Of a stretch of 64,000 nucleotides of DNA, positions 1-10,539 are shown one piece after another; the stretch's first letter is position 1, and every line of letters starts with the position of its first letter. Source of the stretch: Maridesulfovibrio salexigens DSM 2638 (GTDB lineage: Bacteria > Desulfobacterota > Desulfovibrionia > Desulfovibrionales > Desulfovibrionaceae); contig NC_012881.1 of NCBI RefSeq assembly GCF_000023445.1, forward strand, positions 749,501 to 813,500. Reading direction: 5' to 3'. The notes beneath the pieces were generated by a model, which had not been told where the DNA came from, searched no databases, and saw only the letters and a program-made list of their open reading frames with translations. Made by a program: the position numbers and the translations under genes.

Positions 1-831
1 GACTTTGAACAGGGAGCGAACTTCGCAGGACAGGATTTCACCGCGCAGTCTGTTGCCCTTGTTCAAACCGTAAGTCATGCAGGGACGCTTGATGGAGGGC
101 AGCAGTCTTTGCACGCCCGGATCATCACCGCAAACAACGTTCATTCCATAGAAAGGAATGGAGTTCATGAATTTGCGGAATGATTCATCAATAGCTTCCT
201 GACCGCCGTAGAAATCAAGGTGGTCTTTATCCACGTTGGTCACCACAGTGATGATCGGCGCGAGGCAGAGAAATGATCCATCGGATTCATCCGCTTCGGC
301 GATGAGGAACTGTCCGTCACCAAGACGGGCGTTACTGCCGAAGGTGTTCAGCCTGCCGCCGATGATGACTGTGGGGTCCAGCTCGGCTTCAGTGAAAATT
401 GTTGCCAGCAGAGAGGTGGTAGTTGTTTTGCCGTGGGTTCCCGCAACTGCGATACCTGTGCGCAGGCGCATGAGTTCGGCCAGCATCTCCGCTCTGGGAA
501 TGATGGGAATACCCAGTTCGCGAGCTTTTACCAATTCCGGGTTGTCGTCAGAAATTGCTGTGGATTTGACCACTACATCGGCGTCATTAACATTGTCCGC
601 GCCATGTCCGATAAAGACCTGCGCTCCCATTTTGAGCAGACGTTTCACGGGGGCACCGGCCGCCAGATCGGAACCGGTCACGGTGAAGCCCATGTTGATC
701 AATACTTCGGCAATGCCGCTCATGCCTGAGCCGCCGATACCGATCATGTGGATGTTGCCAACTCTGCTGCGCATGATGGGACATGCGGTGTCCGTTACTA
801 AGGGTACACTCGGTCCTTCTGCTGCGATCAT
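1..831 (-). CDS. murC: UDP-N-acetylmuramate--L-alanine ligase (partial)
   Basis: This ligase adds L-alanine to UDP-MurNAc in the cytoplasm, the first peptide step of peptidoglycan synthesis. The N-terminal 277 codons are present and the rest runs off the left edge. The ATG at 829-831 overlaps the murG stop (ATGA). After a short leader, the dinucleotide-fold motif [13 protein letters not shown] follows. The ATP-binding loop GTHGKTT lies near residue 130, with His in the third position as is typical of MurC rather than MurD/E/F. It is the last gene of the dcw operon visible here; murB, ftsQ, ftsA and ftsZ would be expected further left but cannot be seen. Confidence 0.95.
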
Positions 832-1910
832 GCTGCACCTCTCACTGTTTTCATTCTAATAATATCTCCAACGCCTTCCGCGATAGCGGAGGCCGCATCA
901 GTCCGGGCAAATGAAAGGGCCTTGCTTCCCATGCCTTTCAACCTGTCCTGATCCGCAATCAGTTTAATAATTTCATCGGCCAGCCTGTTTCCGCCAAGTT
1001 CAGCTTGCGGAATGAGTTCTGCCGCTCCCAGATCAGCCAGAGAACGGGCGTTCCCGGTCTGGTGGTCGTGGGTGGCGTGCGGAAACGGGATAAAGATGGC
1101 TGGCTTGCCCGCTGCCGCTACTTCGAAAACAGTGGATGCTCCGGCTCTGCATACAACGAGTGAAGCTTCGGCATATGCTTCGCCCATGTTGTGTATGAAC
1201 GGGGAAACCTTTCCGGTATCCATGCCGTTCTGCTCGTAACCTTTGCGGACTTTTTCAAAATCAGCTTTTCCGGTCTGGTGGCGCAGGCTGATACCCGCTT
1301 CCTTCAGCTTGGCAAGGCCATCGATGACGGCATCGTTAATGGCTGCCGCGCCCTGACTTCCACCAAAGACCAGTACTGTCTTTGTATCCGCACAGTTGCC
1401 GGAGTCGATTATCTCTTTACGGACCGGATTACCCACCACAACGGTCTTAGCTGCGGGAAATGATCCGTTCCTATCCTCAAAGGAGGCGAAAACTCTTTTT
1501 ACAACTTTGCCCAGAATGCGGTTGGTCACTCCGGGAACGCTGTTTTGTTCGTGGATAGCTGTGGGTACACCAAGCAGCCAAGCTGCCAGTACCGGACAGA
1601 ATCCGGCGTATCCGCCGAATCCGATAACTGCATCAGGCTTGAAAGAAGCAATTTCCTTCAGTGCCATGATCATTGCAGATACAATCCAGAGCGAACTGAA
1701 AACTTTTTTGATGCCGCCGCCCAGAACACCTTTTGCCGGGAGTCCCTTAAAGGATATTCCCGCCCGTTCAACCATTTCCCGCTCCGGTCCCTTGCCGCCG
1801 ATAAAGAGAATCTCGCATTGCGGGAAACGGTTTTTGATCTCATGGGCAACGGCCAGTGCGGGGAAAACGTGTCCCCCGGTGCCGCCGGTGGTCAGGACAA
1901 TGCGTTTCAT
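828..1910 (-). CDS. murG: Undecaprenyl-PP-MurNAc-pentapeptide GlcNAc transferase MurG
   Basis: MurG transfers GlcNAc to lipid I to make lipid II on the inner face of the cytoplasmic membrane. The 360-residue protein has the usual family length. It starts [20 protein letters not shown], the N-terminal glycine-rich GGTGGH loop of this GT28 family. The C-terminal half contains the donor-site segment VFGGSQGA and the motif [21 protein letters not shown]-like region that binds UDP-GlcNAc. Its start overlaps the ftsW stop by 4 bases and its stop overlaps the murC start, so translation is probably coupled. Confidence 0.97.
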
Positions 1911-3025
1911 CAGACTTTCCCCCTTGAAAGATTGAGGAGGATGCCTATGCAGATGCAGGAGATCATTAAGCTTGATCCACCGTAGCTGACGAAAGGCATG
2001 GGTACGCCCTTGGGCGGTACGGTTCCCATTACCACCGCGAGGTTCAGGCAGAAGCCCAGAGCAAGCATGATGGTAAGTCCGTATGCGGTGAAACGGTCCT
2101 GCAGATCGTCCTGAGCCAGAGCGATTTTAAATCCGCGCCAGACAAGGAAACCGATGACTGCGAATACAGCCAGTACACCTAGAAAGCCCAGTTCCTCACC
2201 CACAACTGCCATGATGAAGTCGTTGTGCGCTTCAGGGAGGAAGAAAAGTTTCTGCTTACCTGCACCCAGTCCCTGCCCGAAGATATTCCCCGAACCGAAG
2301 GCATACAGGGACTGCACCAGCTGGTAGCCTTCCTCGTGCGCGGACTTGAAGGGATCAATGAATGCGGTCATGCGTTTAAGTCTGTATGGGGAGCTGGTAA
2401 TCAGCATATATCCCGCTCCACCTGCGAAAATCAGTGATGTCAGCAGATAGCTGATTCGGGTTCCGCCCACGAGACTCATAAAAAATAAGATCATGCACAA
2501 AAAGACCGAGCCGCCGAAGTCCGGCTGCATCATAAGCAGCAGGCAGAGCGCGCCGGTAATAGCAAATGGCGGCAGAAAGCCTACGCTGAAGGTCTTAATC
2601 AGTTCCTGCTTGCGTGAGAAAAAGTAAGCCAGATAAAGCACCAGCGCGGGTTTGCAGAATTCCAGCGGCTGAATACGCAGCGGTCCCAAAGCGATCCAAC
2701 GTTTTGCACCCCCTGCCGCTACCGATAACGGTGAGAAATCGCAAAGCAGCAGGAGCACGAAGGCAGCCATGAGCCAGACGTAGACCATGTTGTAGAAAAA
2801 GCCTTTGGGCAAACGGGAGCAGATGTACATCATGCAGGTTCCGATCACGAGAAATACCGCCTGCTTCTTGAAGAAGAGGTATTTATCGTCAAAGAAACGC
2901 TCGGCCATGATGCCACTGGCGGAAAGGACCATCATCAGTCCGAAGCAGGCCAGCAGCAATGCCGCGGCCAGCAGCCAGTAATCTAAGCGCTCAGGTTTAC
3001 CGGAGAGGTTCTTTTTCTTATTCAA
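1910..3025 (-). CDS. ftsW: Peptidoglycan glycosyltransferase FtsW (SEDS family)
   Basis: FtsW is the septal SEDS glycan polymerase that works with the class B PBP FtsI encoded upstream. The 371-residue protein is almost entirely hydrophobic, with about ten membrane segments. It carries SEDS signatures such as GGAKRWI, the lipid-facing QPDFGG segment, GEELGFLG and the C-terminal PFVSYGGSS motif. The start is a TTG at 3023-3025 that overlaps the murD stop (TTGA). No ATG near that position gives the expected N-terminus, so coupled initiation at TTG is the best reading. Confidence 0.95.
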
Positions 3026-4326
3026 GACAGTGCCTCCATGATCCGTTTAAAATCATCGCCTCTGGCAGGGTACCCGGTGTAAGCGTCAAAGCTTGCAGTT
3101 GCCGGGGAAAGCAGGATTGTGTCTCCTGCTTTGGAATTTGCAAAAAGGGCACGCACAGCCTTTTCAAGGTTTTCGTGCCATGAAATTTTGAATTCATCCT
3201 TGAGCGCAGGTTCAAAGTGTTCGCGTCCTGCTCCGAAAAGCCCGACTTCGGCAACCTTACCGCGCATGGCAGGAATGATTTCCCTGACGTCGCCACCTTT
3301 GAAAACGCCGCCCAGCAGCAAACGGACCGGACCGTCAAAGCTGTTCAGTGCAGCACGGACTGCATCAAGGTTGGTGCCCTTGGAATCGTTGATGAAGCGA
3401 ATGCCGTCCACCGATCCGATATCCTGAATACGGTGCGGTTTTCCGACAAAAGTTTTCATCCCTGCTTCAAATTCTTCGCGGGTCAATCCAATCTTTTCCA
3501 GTGCCAGCCATGCTGCTTCAATATTGAGACAGTTGTGCTTGCCGGGAAGGTTGGGCTGTTCTTCAAAGGTCGAACCGTCAAACCATTTGACCTCGGCCTT
3601 GGTAAAGCTTGCCGGATCAAGTTCGCCCTTCATGTCTGCGGGCAGAATCGCCAGTTCGTCTTCACTCTGGCGTTCAAAAATTTTCAGCTTGGCCTGCAGG
3701 TACTCATCCATGTCCTCATGGTAGTTGAGGTGGTTGGGCGAAATATTAAGCAGGATGGCTGCCTGCGGTCTGAATAAGCGGCAGTTCTGGAGCTGAAAGC
3801 TGGATACTTCGAGAACCAGTACATCAGCCTTGCCGTCTTCGTAGATGAATTCGGAAAGGGGAGTGCCGTAGTTGGCTCCTGCGAATGCTGTTCTACCGGA
3901 CTCTTCCAGAATGTGCTTAATAAGCGCTGTGGTCGTTGTTTTGCCGTTGGTTCCGGTGATGGCAATCTTGGGCTCATTAGCAAACCATGAGGCCAGTTCC
4001 AGCTCGGAAATGATGGCTCTTTCCGGAAGGTTTCCGATAAACGGAGCGATGTTGCGAGCCGGAATACCAGGGCTGGCGACTATCACATCAGCTCCTGCGA
4101 ACTGTTCTTCGCAGAACGGTCCGGTCATGAGCTGGGCGTCCGGGCCGAGACCTTCAAGGATGTCTTCGGTCAGGTTTTCATTGCTGTCCACAATGCGCAC
4201 GGTGGCCTTGAGCTTGTGCAGCAGTTTTGCTGCGGCAAGACCTGATCTTCCGGCTCCGGCTACAACTGCCAGCCTTCCGGTGAACATGCGGGTCGAAGTG
4301 ACCTGTTCTACAAATGCGCTGTCCAT
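3022..4326 (-). CDS. murD: UDP-N-acetylmuramoylalanine--D-glutamate ligase
   Basis: MurD adds D-glutamate to UDP-MurNAc-L-Ala in the cytoplasm. At 434 residues it has the normal family length. The N-terminal nucleotide-fold segment VVAGAGRSGLAAAKLL is followed by the Mur-ligase P-loop ITGTNGKTTTTALI near residues 120-132. Further on are the central-domain HLNYHEDMDEY segment with its metal-binding His and the C-terminal FINDSKGTNLDAV motif. An 8-base gap separates it from mraY upstream, and its stop overlaps the TTG start of ftsW. Confidence 0.97.
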   Translation of the reverse strand: MDSAFVEQVTSTRMFTGRLAVVAGAGRSGLAAAKLLHKLKATVRIVDSNENLTEDILEGLGPDAQLMTGPFCEEQFAGADVIVASPGIPARNIAPFIGNLPERAIISELELASWFANEPKIAITGTNGKTTTTALIKHILEESGRTAFAGANYGTPLSEFIYEDGKADVLVLEVSSFQLQNCRLFRPQAAILLNISPNHLNYHEDMDEYLQAKLKIFERQSEDELAILPADMKGELDPASFTKAEVKWFDGSTFEEQPNLPGKHNCLNIEAAWLALEKIGLTREEFEAGMKTFVGKPHRIQDIGSVDGIRFINDSKGTNLDAVRAALNSFDGPVRLLLGGVFKGGDVREIIPAMRGKVAEVGLFGAGREHFEPALKDEFKISWHENLEKAVRALFANSKAGDTILLSPATASFDAYTGYPARGDDFKRIMEALS

Positions 4327-4334
4327 AACATCCT

Positions 4335-5414
4335 TTACCTGATCTTCAAGGTACTTAAGGCCATAAGAGCCATTAAAATAGAGATGACCCAGAATCTGAT
4401 TACGATCTTTGATTCCGGTACTCCCTTGTGTTCAAAATGGTGGTGCAACGGTGCCATGCGGAAAATCCGTTTGCCGCCGCTGACCTTGAAATAACTGACC
4501 TGCATGATCACCGATATGGTCTCGAATACGAAGACACCGCCGACGATGATCAGCAGTAATTCCTGCTTACAGAGTACGGCGATGAAACCGAGCACGCCGC
4601 CGATACTTAAGGAACCTACATCGCCCATGAAAAGTTGGGCCGGATAAGCGTTGTACCAGAGGAAACCGAGCCCTGCGCCAACCAGTGCGCCGCAGAAGAC
4701 TGTAACCTCACCAACTCCCGGAACATGCGGAACGTTGAGGTAGTTTGCCATGCCGATATGTCCGGCAATGTAGATAAAAAAAGCATAACAGGTGGCACTG
4801 GTGATGGAAGGTCCGATAGCCAGTCCGTCCAGTCCGTCTGTCAAGTTAACCCCGTTGGATGCTCCAATCATGACCAGCAGAGCGAACGGCAGATACATCC
4901 AGCCGAGGTCGGGGGTGAAATTCTTAAAGAACGGTACTGCCAGTTCAGTTGAATAGGCAGGCTGCATGATCAGCAGTCCTACAGCTGTTCCGGCCACCAG
5001 CAACTGTCCGAGAAGCTTGGCTTTGGGGGATATGCCCTTGTTCTGCTTGCCACGAATCTTGGTGTAGTCGTCCACAAAACCGACCAGGCCGAATCCGGCA
5101 AAGACCAGCATGGTCAGCCAGACGTAAATGTTGGTCAGGTCAGCCCAGAGCAGGGTGGAAACCAGCACTCCGAATCCGAGCAGCAAGCCGCCCATGGTCG
5201 GGGTTCCGGCCTTGCATTTATGCAGTTCGCCGACTTCGTCCTGAATGTACTGTCCGCATTTGATTTTCTGCAGCCAGCGCATCATCATGGGACCGAGCAC
5301 AATGGTGATAACCAGTGCGGTCAGCAGGGCGTAGATGGAGCGGAAAGTTATATAACGGAATACATTCAATGCTCCGATTTGCGCGCTCAGGGGAACTAGA
5401 AAATGATAGATCAT
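4335..5414 (-). CDS. mraY: Phospho-MurNAc-pentapeptide-transferase
   Basis: MraY moves phospho-MurNAc-pentapeptide onto undecaprenyl phosphate, giving lipid I. It is a polytopic membrane enzyme of 359 residues with about ten transmembrane segments. Active-site signatures are present: the VGFVDDYTK motif with paired Asp at 115-116, [10 protein letters not shown] in a cytoplasmic loop, the FMGDVGSL motif, and the histidine loop APLHHHFE near the C-terminus. Its start ATG overlaps the murF stop and it sits in the standard murF-mraY-murD order. Confidence 0.97.
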   Translation of the reverse strand: MIYHFLVPLSAQIGALNVFRYITFRSIYALLTALVITIVLGPMMMRWLQKIKCGQYIQDEVGELHKCKAGTPTMGGLLLGFGVLVSTLLWADLTNIYVWLTMLVFAGFGLVGFVDDYTKIRGKQNKGISPKAKLLGQLLVAGTAVGLLIMQPAYSTELAVPFFKNFTPDLGWMYLPFALLVMIGASNGVNLTDGLDGLAIGPSITSATCYAFFIYIAGHIGMANYLNVPHVPGVGEVTVFCGALVGAGLGFLWYNAYPAQLFMGDVGSLSIGGVLGFIAVLCKQELLLIIVGGVFVFETISVIMQVSYFKVSGGKRIFRMAPLHHHFEHKGVPESKIVIRFWVISILMALMALSTLKIR

Positions 5415-6802
5415 GCTTTGTCTCCTTCGTTCTCCCCGTTAATGTCGTTGTTCAGTGCGTAGAAGTAATCTTCCATGTGGCAGGACCTCGACCCTTTAAA
5501 GAGGACCACCGCATCACTGAGACCCAGTTCATGTATTCCATTCAGAAATTCGATAGGCTGTTTTACCGGAACCAAAGTGGACCCGTTTGTCTGTGAGGCC
5601 ACTTCTGAGTAGTGCTTGCCGTGATAGAATGTTGCGTCCGGCTTGGTTTCGGCAATTTTGCTGCCGAGGTCGCAATGTGCACAGCCAGCTTCTTCACCAA
5701 GCTCCAGCATATCTCCGAGTACCAGAACCAGCGGTCTGTCATCGGCAATGCGTTTGGCGGTGTCGATGGCACGGTTCATGGACAGCGGGTTGGCATTGTA
5801 TGAGTCATCGATAAGTGTCCATTTTCCGTGGGTGTGGCAGTGGAAGCGCTGCTTGGGCAGTTCAACTGTTGCCAGCCTTTCCGCTATCTCGGTCAATTCC
5901 ATGCCCAGTTGATGGGCGGCGCAAGTTACCGCTGCTGCATTTTCCGCAAAATGGGAACCGCAGGTAGGCAGAATAACTTCCGCTGTTTCTTCCCCGGCCT
6001 TGATCAGGAATCTTCCGGATCCGTCAGGCAGGGTATGCAGCAGGGTGCTGTAGTACTCTGCGTTCTCATCCTGTGAAGAAAAAGGAACAGGCTTGGATAT
6101 TTTATTTGCTGCTTCCCAGAGCAGTTCGTGATCCTTGCAGCACAGTGCTACACCTTCGGGGCGAATGTATTTGAAAAGTGACGATTTCTGATCAGCCACG
6201 TTTTCCAGTGATCCGAGTCCTTCAAGGTGTGCAGGCCCGATGTTGTGAACAATTGCCATGTCGGGCTGGGCAATGGGGCCCAGTTCGCCCATATCATGGG
6301 GCAGGCTGATACCCAGTTCCATGACCCAGTATGTCTCTTCGCCTGTAGCTTCGAGCATGGACAGGGGCAATCCGAGCTGGTTGTTCAGATTCATGAAATT
6401 CTTATGTACGGATCCGGAACCTGAAAGCACATGGGCAAGCATTTCCTTGACCGTGGTCTTTCCTGCTGAACCGGTAACGGCAATCATGCGGGCATGGGAT
6501 TTCATGCGCCAGTATGCGGCAACACGGCCAAGAGCTTGAACGGTGTCTTTGACCATGATAGTAGGCTTGTCCTCAAATTCGGGCATGAACTGGGAAACAA
6601 CAACCGCAACTGCCCCGGCATCAAAAGCCTGCTGGACAAAGTTGTGGCCGTCAAAATTTTCCCCTTCAATGCAGAAGAAGACATCACCTTTCTTCACAAG
6701 CCTGCTGTCAATACGCACGGCTGCGATTTCGATGTCTGCCGCAGAGGGTAGATCGCTGCTCCCCATGAGCTGTTCTTCGAGTTCACATAAGGTCAGCTTC
6801 AA
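5411..6802 (-). CDS. murF: UDP-MurNAc-tripeptide--D-alanyl-D-alanine ligase
   Basis: MurF adds the D-Ala-D-Ala dipeptide, completing the cytoplasmic precursor. The 463 residues match the family. The P-loop [13 protein letters not shown] is at residues 109-121, with Ser-Ala where other Mur ligases have Thr-Asn, a known MurF variation. The motifs NAAAVTCAA and [12 protein letters not shown], the latter a MurF hallmark, follow. The start is a TTG at 6800-6802 that overlaps the murE stop (TTGA), the second TTG-coupled start in this operon. Confidence 0.96.
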   Translation of the reverse strand: MKLTLCELEEQLMGSSDLPSAADIEIAAVRIDSRLVKKGDVFFCIEGENFDGHNFVQQAFDAGAVAVVVSQFMPEFEDKPTIMVKDTVQALGRVAAYWRMKSHARMIAVTGSAGKTTVKEMLAHVLSGSGSVHKNFMNLNNQLGLPLSMLEATGEETYWVMELGISLPHDMGELGPIAQPDMAIVHNIGPAHLEGLGSLENVADQKSSLFKYIRPEGVALCCKDHELLWEAANKISKPVPFSSQDENAEYYSTLLHTLPDGSGRFLIKAGEETAEVILPTCGSHFAENAAAVTCAAHQLGMELTEIAERLATVELPKQRFHCHTHGKWTLIDDSYNANPLSMNRAIDTAKRIADDRPLVLVLGDMLELGEEAGCAHCDLGSKIAETKPDATFYHGKHYSEVASQTNGSTLVPVKQPIEFLNGIHELGLSDAVVLFKGSRSCHMEDYFYALNNDINGENEGDKA

Positions 6803-8259
6803 CCGTAAATCTCCTTAATTGCCTTTAAGACTTCTTCGCTGTCGCTGAAGTCCCGCTTTTCCGTACCGATAATCTGGTATGTTTCGTGTCCCTTGCCTGC
6901 GATGAGCAGCACGTCATCCTCAGTCATTTCCGCAACCGCTTTGCGAATCGCATCGGCACGGTCAACCTCTTCGATGACGTGGTCACAGCCTTTGAGTCCG
7001 GGCCGGGCATCGTCGATGATCTGCATGGGATCTTCGGTGCGCGGGTTGTCTGAGGTCAGCACCGCCACATCGGAATAGCGACAGGCAGCTTCAGCCATTA
7101 GCGGACGTTTGGCCCGGTCGCGGTCTCCACCGCAGCCGAACACAGTGATGACCTTGTTGAAATCAAGGTCCTTCAGGGTACGCAGGACGTTATCCAGCGC
7201 ATCCGGGGTGTGGGCATAGTCCACGAAAATGTTGAGTCCCTGATCATTGCGGACCCGTTCGAGCCTTCCGGGAACCCCGTCAAACTCTTTGAAAACATTC
7301 ATCTGCTTGGGAGTAAGCCCCATGTGCAGGCCGATAGCCTGTGCTGCCAGCAGGTTGGAACCGTTAAACTTACCGATAAGGTCGGTTTCGATTTCCCACT
7401 GTTCGCCATCGCAGGTCATTTTGAGGCGCATGCCGTCACCGGTACAGGAGACCATCTCGCCGCACAGGGATTTGCAGCCTGTGGCGCAGGAAGCGTCCAT
7501 GCCGTAACCGATTGCCGGGGAGTAGCATTCCAGCAGACGTCTTCCGAAGGGATCATCGAAGTTGATGATGCCTCGCTTGAGTGCGCTGGGGTAGTGCTGG
7601 AAGAGCATGCATTTTGCCTTGAAGTACTCTTCCATGTCTCCGTGGTAATCGAGGTGGTCCTGAGTGACGTTGGTGATTACTGCAGCATCGAATTTAAGAC
7701 CGCAAACACGGTTCTGGTGCAGAGCATGGGATGAAACTTCCATAACTGCTACATCCACACCTGCTTCGTCCATCTTGGCGAGCATTTCGTGCAGCTGCCA
7801 GCAACCGGGGGTTGTCAGCGGGGCTTCCTGTTCATATCCGGGCCAGCGGTAGCTGACTGTTCCGAGTACGCCCACTTTCATCCCTGCGGAAGAAAGCAGC
7901 TGTTCGATCAGGTATGTGGTGGTGGTCTTGCCGTTTGTTCCGGTTATGCCCACCAGCTTGATCTTGCTGTCTGCGGTTTTGAAATAAGTCATTGCCAGTT
8001 CGCCCAGAGCTTCACGGGGGGATGGGTGGGATATCAGCTCAGCAGAACCGGTTTCAACTTCTTTCTCGCAAACGATGTAAGCGGCACCTTTTTCAAGTGC
8101 CTGAGGCACGAAATCAGCACCGTCACTAAGAGGACCGGAAATGGCGACAAATACATCACCTTCGCGGACTTCCCGTGAATCTGTCTGGACCATCAACCCC
8201 TCGCCGACCTTGGCGAGAAGTGCGTCCCATTTTGCTTTATTCAGTACTGTTTTCGACAT
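6799..8259 (-). CDS. murE: UDP-MurNAc-dipeptide--meso-diaminopimelate ligase
   Basis: MurE adds the third residue of the stem peptide. The 486-residue protein has the P-loop GITGTNGKTTTTYL at about residues 105-118. The DNPRTEDP motif near residue 403 is the signature of enzymes that select meso-diaminopimelate rather than lysine, so the wall is predicted to be the Gram-negative DAP type. The C-terminal AGKGHETYQ motif is intact. It lies 15 bases downstream of ftsI and overlaps murF by 4 bases. Confidence 0.97.
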   Translation of the reverse strand: MSKTVLNKAKWDALLAKVGEGLMVQTDSREVREGDVFVAISGPLSDGADFVPQALEKGAAYIVCEKEVETGSAELISHPSPREALGELAMTYFKTADSKIKLVGITGTNGKTTTTYLIEQLLSSAGMKVGVLGTVSYRWPGYEQEAPLTTPGCWQLHEMLAKMDEAGVDVAVMEVSSHALHQNRVCGLKFDAAVITNVTQDHLDYHGDMEEYFKAKCMLFQHYPSALKRGIINFDDPFGRRLLECYSPAIGYGMDASCATGCKSLCGEMVSCTGDGMRLKMTCDGEQWEIETDLIGKFNGSNLLAAQAIGLHMGLTPKQMNVFKEFDGVPGRLERVRNDQGLNIFVDYAHTPDALDNVLRTLKDLDFNKVITVFGCGGDRDRAKRPLMAEAACRYSDVAVLTSDNPRTEDPMQIIDDARPGLKGCDHVIEEVDRADAIRKAVAEMTEDDVLLIAGKGHETYQIIGTEKRDFSDSEEVLKAIKEIYG

Positions 8260-8274
8260 AAAAATTTCCTTTAA

Positions 8275-10221
8275 CTAAGAAACCCAGAGTACCATTTCCG
8301 CCTTTTTGTCCTCGGGCCATTTGGCTCCTGCGGCAGGCAGTTGTTTGGTTACTTTCATCCCCTGTCCTTTAAGTTTGGGGACAAATCCTTTCTGGACCAA
8401 TATTTCAATTGCCCTGCGAATGGGCATTCCTTTCAAATCAGGTACCTTATCCCCGGAAGCGGTAATTTTCGCCGGAGTAGCACGTAATGCCTTTTTGGGC
8501 ATAGCAGTGAAAGTCTGTCCGGCAGCCATAACAGGAGTCGGCTTACGGTGCTCAGGCAACTTGCCGTAGTAGGCAAGGGTCTGAGTCATAATTTCTTTTA
8601 CTGCCGGGGCAGCAACAGTGCTGCCGTAGTGGTTCGGTTTCGGATCATCTACCATCATGTAGACGATGTAATCGGGGTTGTACCCCGGTACCAGAGCCAC
8701 AAAAGAGGCTATGTATTCTGTGCCGTATCCGCCTTTCCTGTGTGCTTTCTGAGCGGTTCCGGTTTTGCCTGCTACGGTGGTTCCGCTGATTCTGGCTTTA
8801 CGTCCGGTTCCGTCGTCCTGCACAACCTCGCGCATCATTGCGAGTACTTTTTCAGCCACGTCCGCACTGAAGATGCGTTTAGGCTGATCTTCCTGATCGG
8901 AGCGGGGGTATTGCACCAATCTGAGCGGTTTTTCAACACCTTTGTTAGCTATGGTCAGAAAAGCTTTCGCCATCTGCACGGTGGTAACGCCGACACCCTG
9001 CCCGAATGATCCGGCAGCCAGGTCTATTTCATTCCATTTGGCGGCAGGGCGGATCAGGCCTTTGCGGTCACCGGGAATCGGCAGCCCGGTCTTGTGACCG
9101 AATCCGAGGTCGGTGATGAACTTATGATAGTTCTGCACTCCCAGTTCCAGTCCGATCTTGGCACAGCCGATGTTGCTGGAGTATCGCAGGATTTTGTGCA
9201 CCGGGAGCCACCCTTCCTTATGGGTGTCCTTGATGTACTTACCGTTGATTTTCCAGCGGCCGTTTTCACAATCAAAGAGCTTCTCCGGAGTTACAACCTT
9301 GTGTTCAAGTGCCGCAGCCATGAGGAAGGGCTTGAAGGTTGAACCCGGTTCATGAACGTCAAGAGCCGCACGGTTCCTCCAGATATTAGGGGCACTTGTG
9401 CGGAAAATGTTGGGGTTGAAGAGCGGGAAGTTGGCCATTGCCAGAACATCACCGGATGCTGCTTCAACAACTATGGCAGACCCCCACTTGCCATTGTATT
9501 TTTTCACCGCTTCAGCCAGTGCGTTTTCAGTTACTGACTGCAGGTGTGAATCAATGGTCAGGTGGATGTCTTTGCCGCGTACATCCATTTCTCGGCCCAT
9601 GGCATCAAGATAGAGCCTGCGGCCGGATGCATCACGCTGCACAACAAACTGCGCCTTGCGGCCTGCAAGACGGTCATTAAATTCTTTTTCCAGTCCCTCA
9701 AGTCCGTTACCGTCGATCCCGGAAAAACCCAGCAGTTGCCCTGCAAGGTAGTTGTTGGGATAGAGCCTGATGTATTCCGTGGTCAGGTACACACCGGGTA
9801 ATTTGGCCTGTTCGACTTTCTGGGCAATGCGGTCATTGATCTGCCGCTTGATCCAGATGAAGTTCGACTTACGGGACAGTTTTTTTCTCAGCTTCGCTTG
9901 TGAGATGCCGAGAATTTTTGAAAGCTTGTAGGCCGTTCCGTCCACATCGGTAACTTTGACCGGGCGGATGTACACGGATGAGGCTTCAACGCTGGTTGCC
10001 AGCAGGTTGCCGTTGCGGTCATAAATGGAACCGCGTTCTCCGCGTTCCAGTTCCGCAGCAAGATGCTGGCGGGAGACCATGCGTGACAGATCAGCCCCTT
10101 TGAACAGCTGCAGCCATGCAGCCCTGCCCAAGAGACCTGTCCATACAAGGGCGAAAAGGACCATGACGAAGAGCAGCTTGTTTCTGCTCGCCTTCAGGCT
10201 TTCTTTTTTCCTTTTAGCCAT
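8275..10221 (-). CDS. ftsI: Septal class B penicillin-binding protein FtsI with C-terminal PASTA domain
   Basis: This transpeptidase cross-links septal peptidoglycan with FtsW. It has a basic N-terminus, one transmembrane anchor (about residues 14-31), a PBP dimerisation region, and a transpeptidase domain. The transpeptidase motifs are STFK near residue 292, SSN near 347 and KTGTAQ near 482. After about residue 590 comes a PASTA module beginning VPDLKGMPIRRAIEIL, typical of beta-lactam or muropeptide-sensing PBPs and kinases in Gram-positives and also found in deltaproteobacterial FtsI proteins. At 648 residues it is longer than the roughly 590 of E. coli FtsI because of this module. It follows ftsL in the operon. 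Confidence 0.95.
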   Translation of the reverse strand: MAKRKKESLKASRNKLLFVMVLFALVWTGLLGRAAWLQLFKGADLSRMVSRQHLAAELERGERGSIYDRNGNLLATSVEASSVYIRPVKVTDVDGTAYKLSKILGISQAKLRKKLSRKSNFIWIKRQINDRIAQKVEQAKLPGVYLTTEYIRLYPNNYLAGQLLGFSGIDGNGLEGLEKEFNDRLAGRKAQFVVQRDASGRRLYLDAMGREMDVRGKDIHLTIDSHLQSVTENALAEAVKKYNGKWGSAIVVEAASGDVLAMANFPLFNPNIFRTSAPNIWRNRAALDVHEPGSTFKPFLMAAALEHKVVTPEKLFDCENGRWKINGKYIKDTHKEGWLPVHKILRYSSNIGCAKIGLELGVQNYHKFITDLGFGHKTGLPIPGDRKGLIRPAAKWNEIDLAAGSFGQGVGVTTVQMAKAFLTIANKGVEKPLRLVQYPRSDQEDQPKRIFSADVAEKVLAMMREVVQDDGTGRKARISGTTVAGKTGTAQKAHRKGGYGTEYIASFVALVPGYNPDYIVYMMVDDPKPNHYGSTVAAPAVKEIMTQTLAYYGKLPEHRKPTPVMAAGQTFTAMPKKALRATPAKITASGDKVPDLKGMPIRRAIEILVQKGFVPKLKGQGMKVTKQLPAAGAKWPEDKKAEMVLWVS

Positions 10222-10246
10222 TGTTTAGGGCTCCCTGTTTTTTCAG

Positions 10247-10534
10247 CTATGGTTTCGCCTTGTTCGCGGGTCTTCTAATCTGCCCTTGCGAGGCCGGTCC
10301 GAAACCGTATTCTTTTGCCAGCTCCCTCAACCTTATGGGAGAGAGCAGATTGTTTTTTTCTACTTCCAGCTTTGCCGCCAGAGCTTCCTGTTCATCGAGC
10401 CGTTTTTCCATTCGCCGCAGCTCATAGGCCCTGTCGACCCGCTCGATGTTCAGCCAGACCGAAACCAGCCCCAGTATGAGTGCCGATCCCATGGTCAGGG
10501 CCATGGCCATGGCTATTCCCTTGGAATCACTCAT
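10247..10534 (-). CDS. ftsL: Cell division protein FtsL-like
   Basis: FtsL is a small bitopic scaffold of the FtsQLB complex that activates FtsWI. The 95-residue product has a short cytoplasmic tail, one transmembrane segment (about residues 9-28) and a periplasmic heptad-rich stretch (YELRRMEKRLDEQEALAAKL) expected to form a coiled coil. It ends in LSPIRLRELAKEYGF, the usual FtsL membrane-distal motif, and a basic tail. Sequence identity in FtsL is always low, so the assignment relies on topology and on its place between rsmH and ftsI. Confidence 0.85.
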   Translation of the reverse strand: MSDSKGIAMAMALTMGSALILGLVSVWLNIERVDRAYELRRMEKRLDEQEALAAKLEVEKNNLLSPIRLRELAKEYGFGPASQGQIRRPANKAKP

Positions 10535-10539
10535 GGCTG

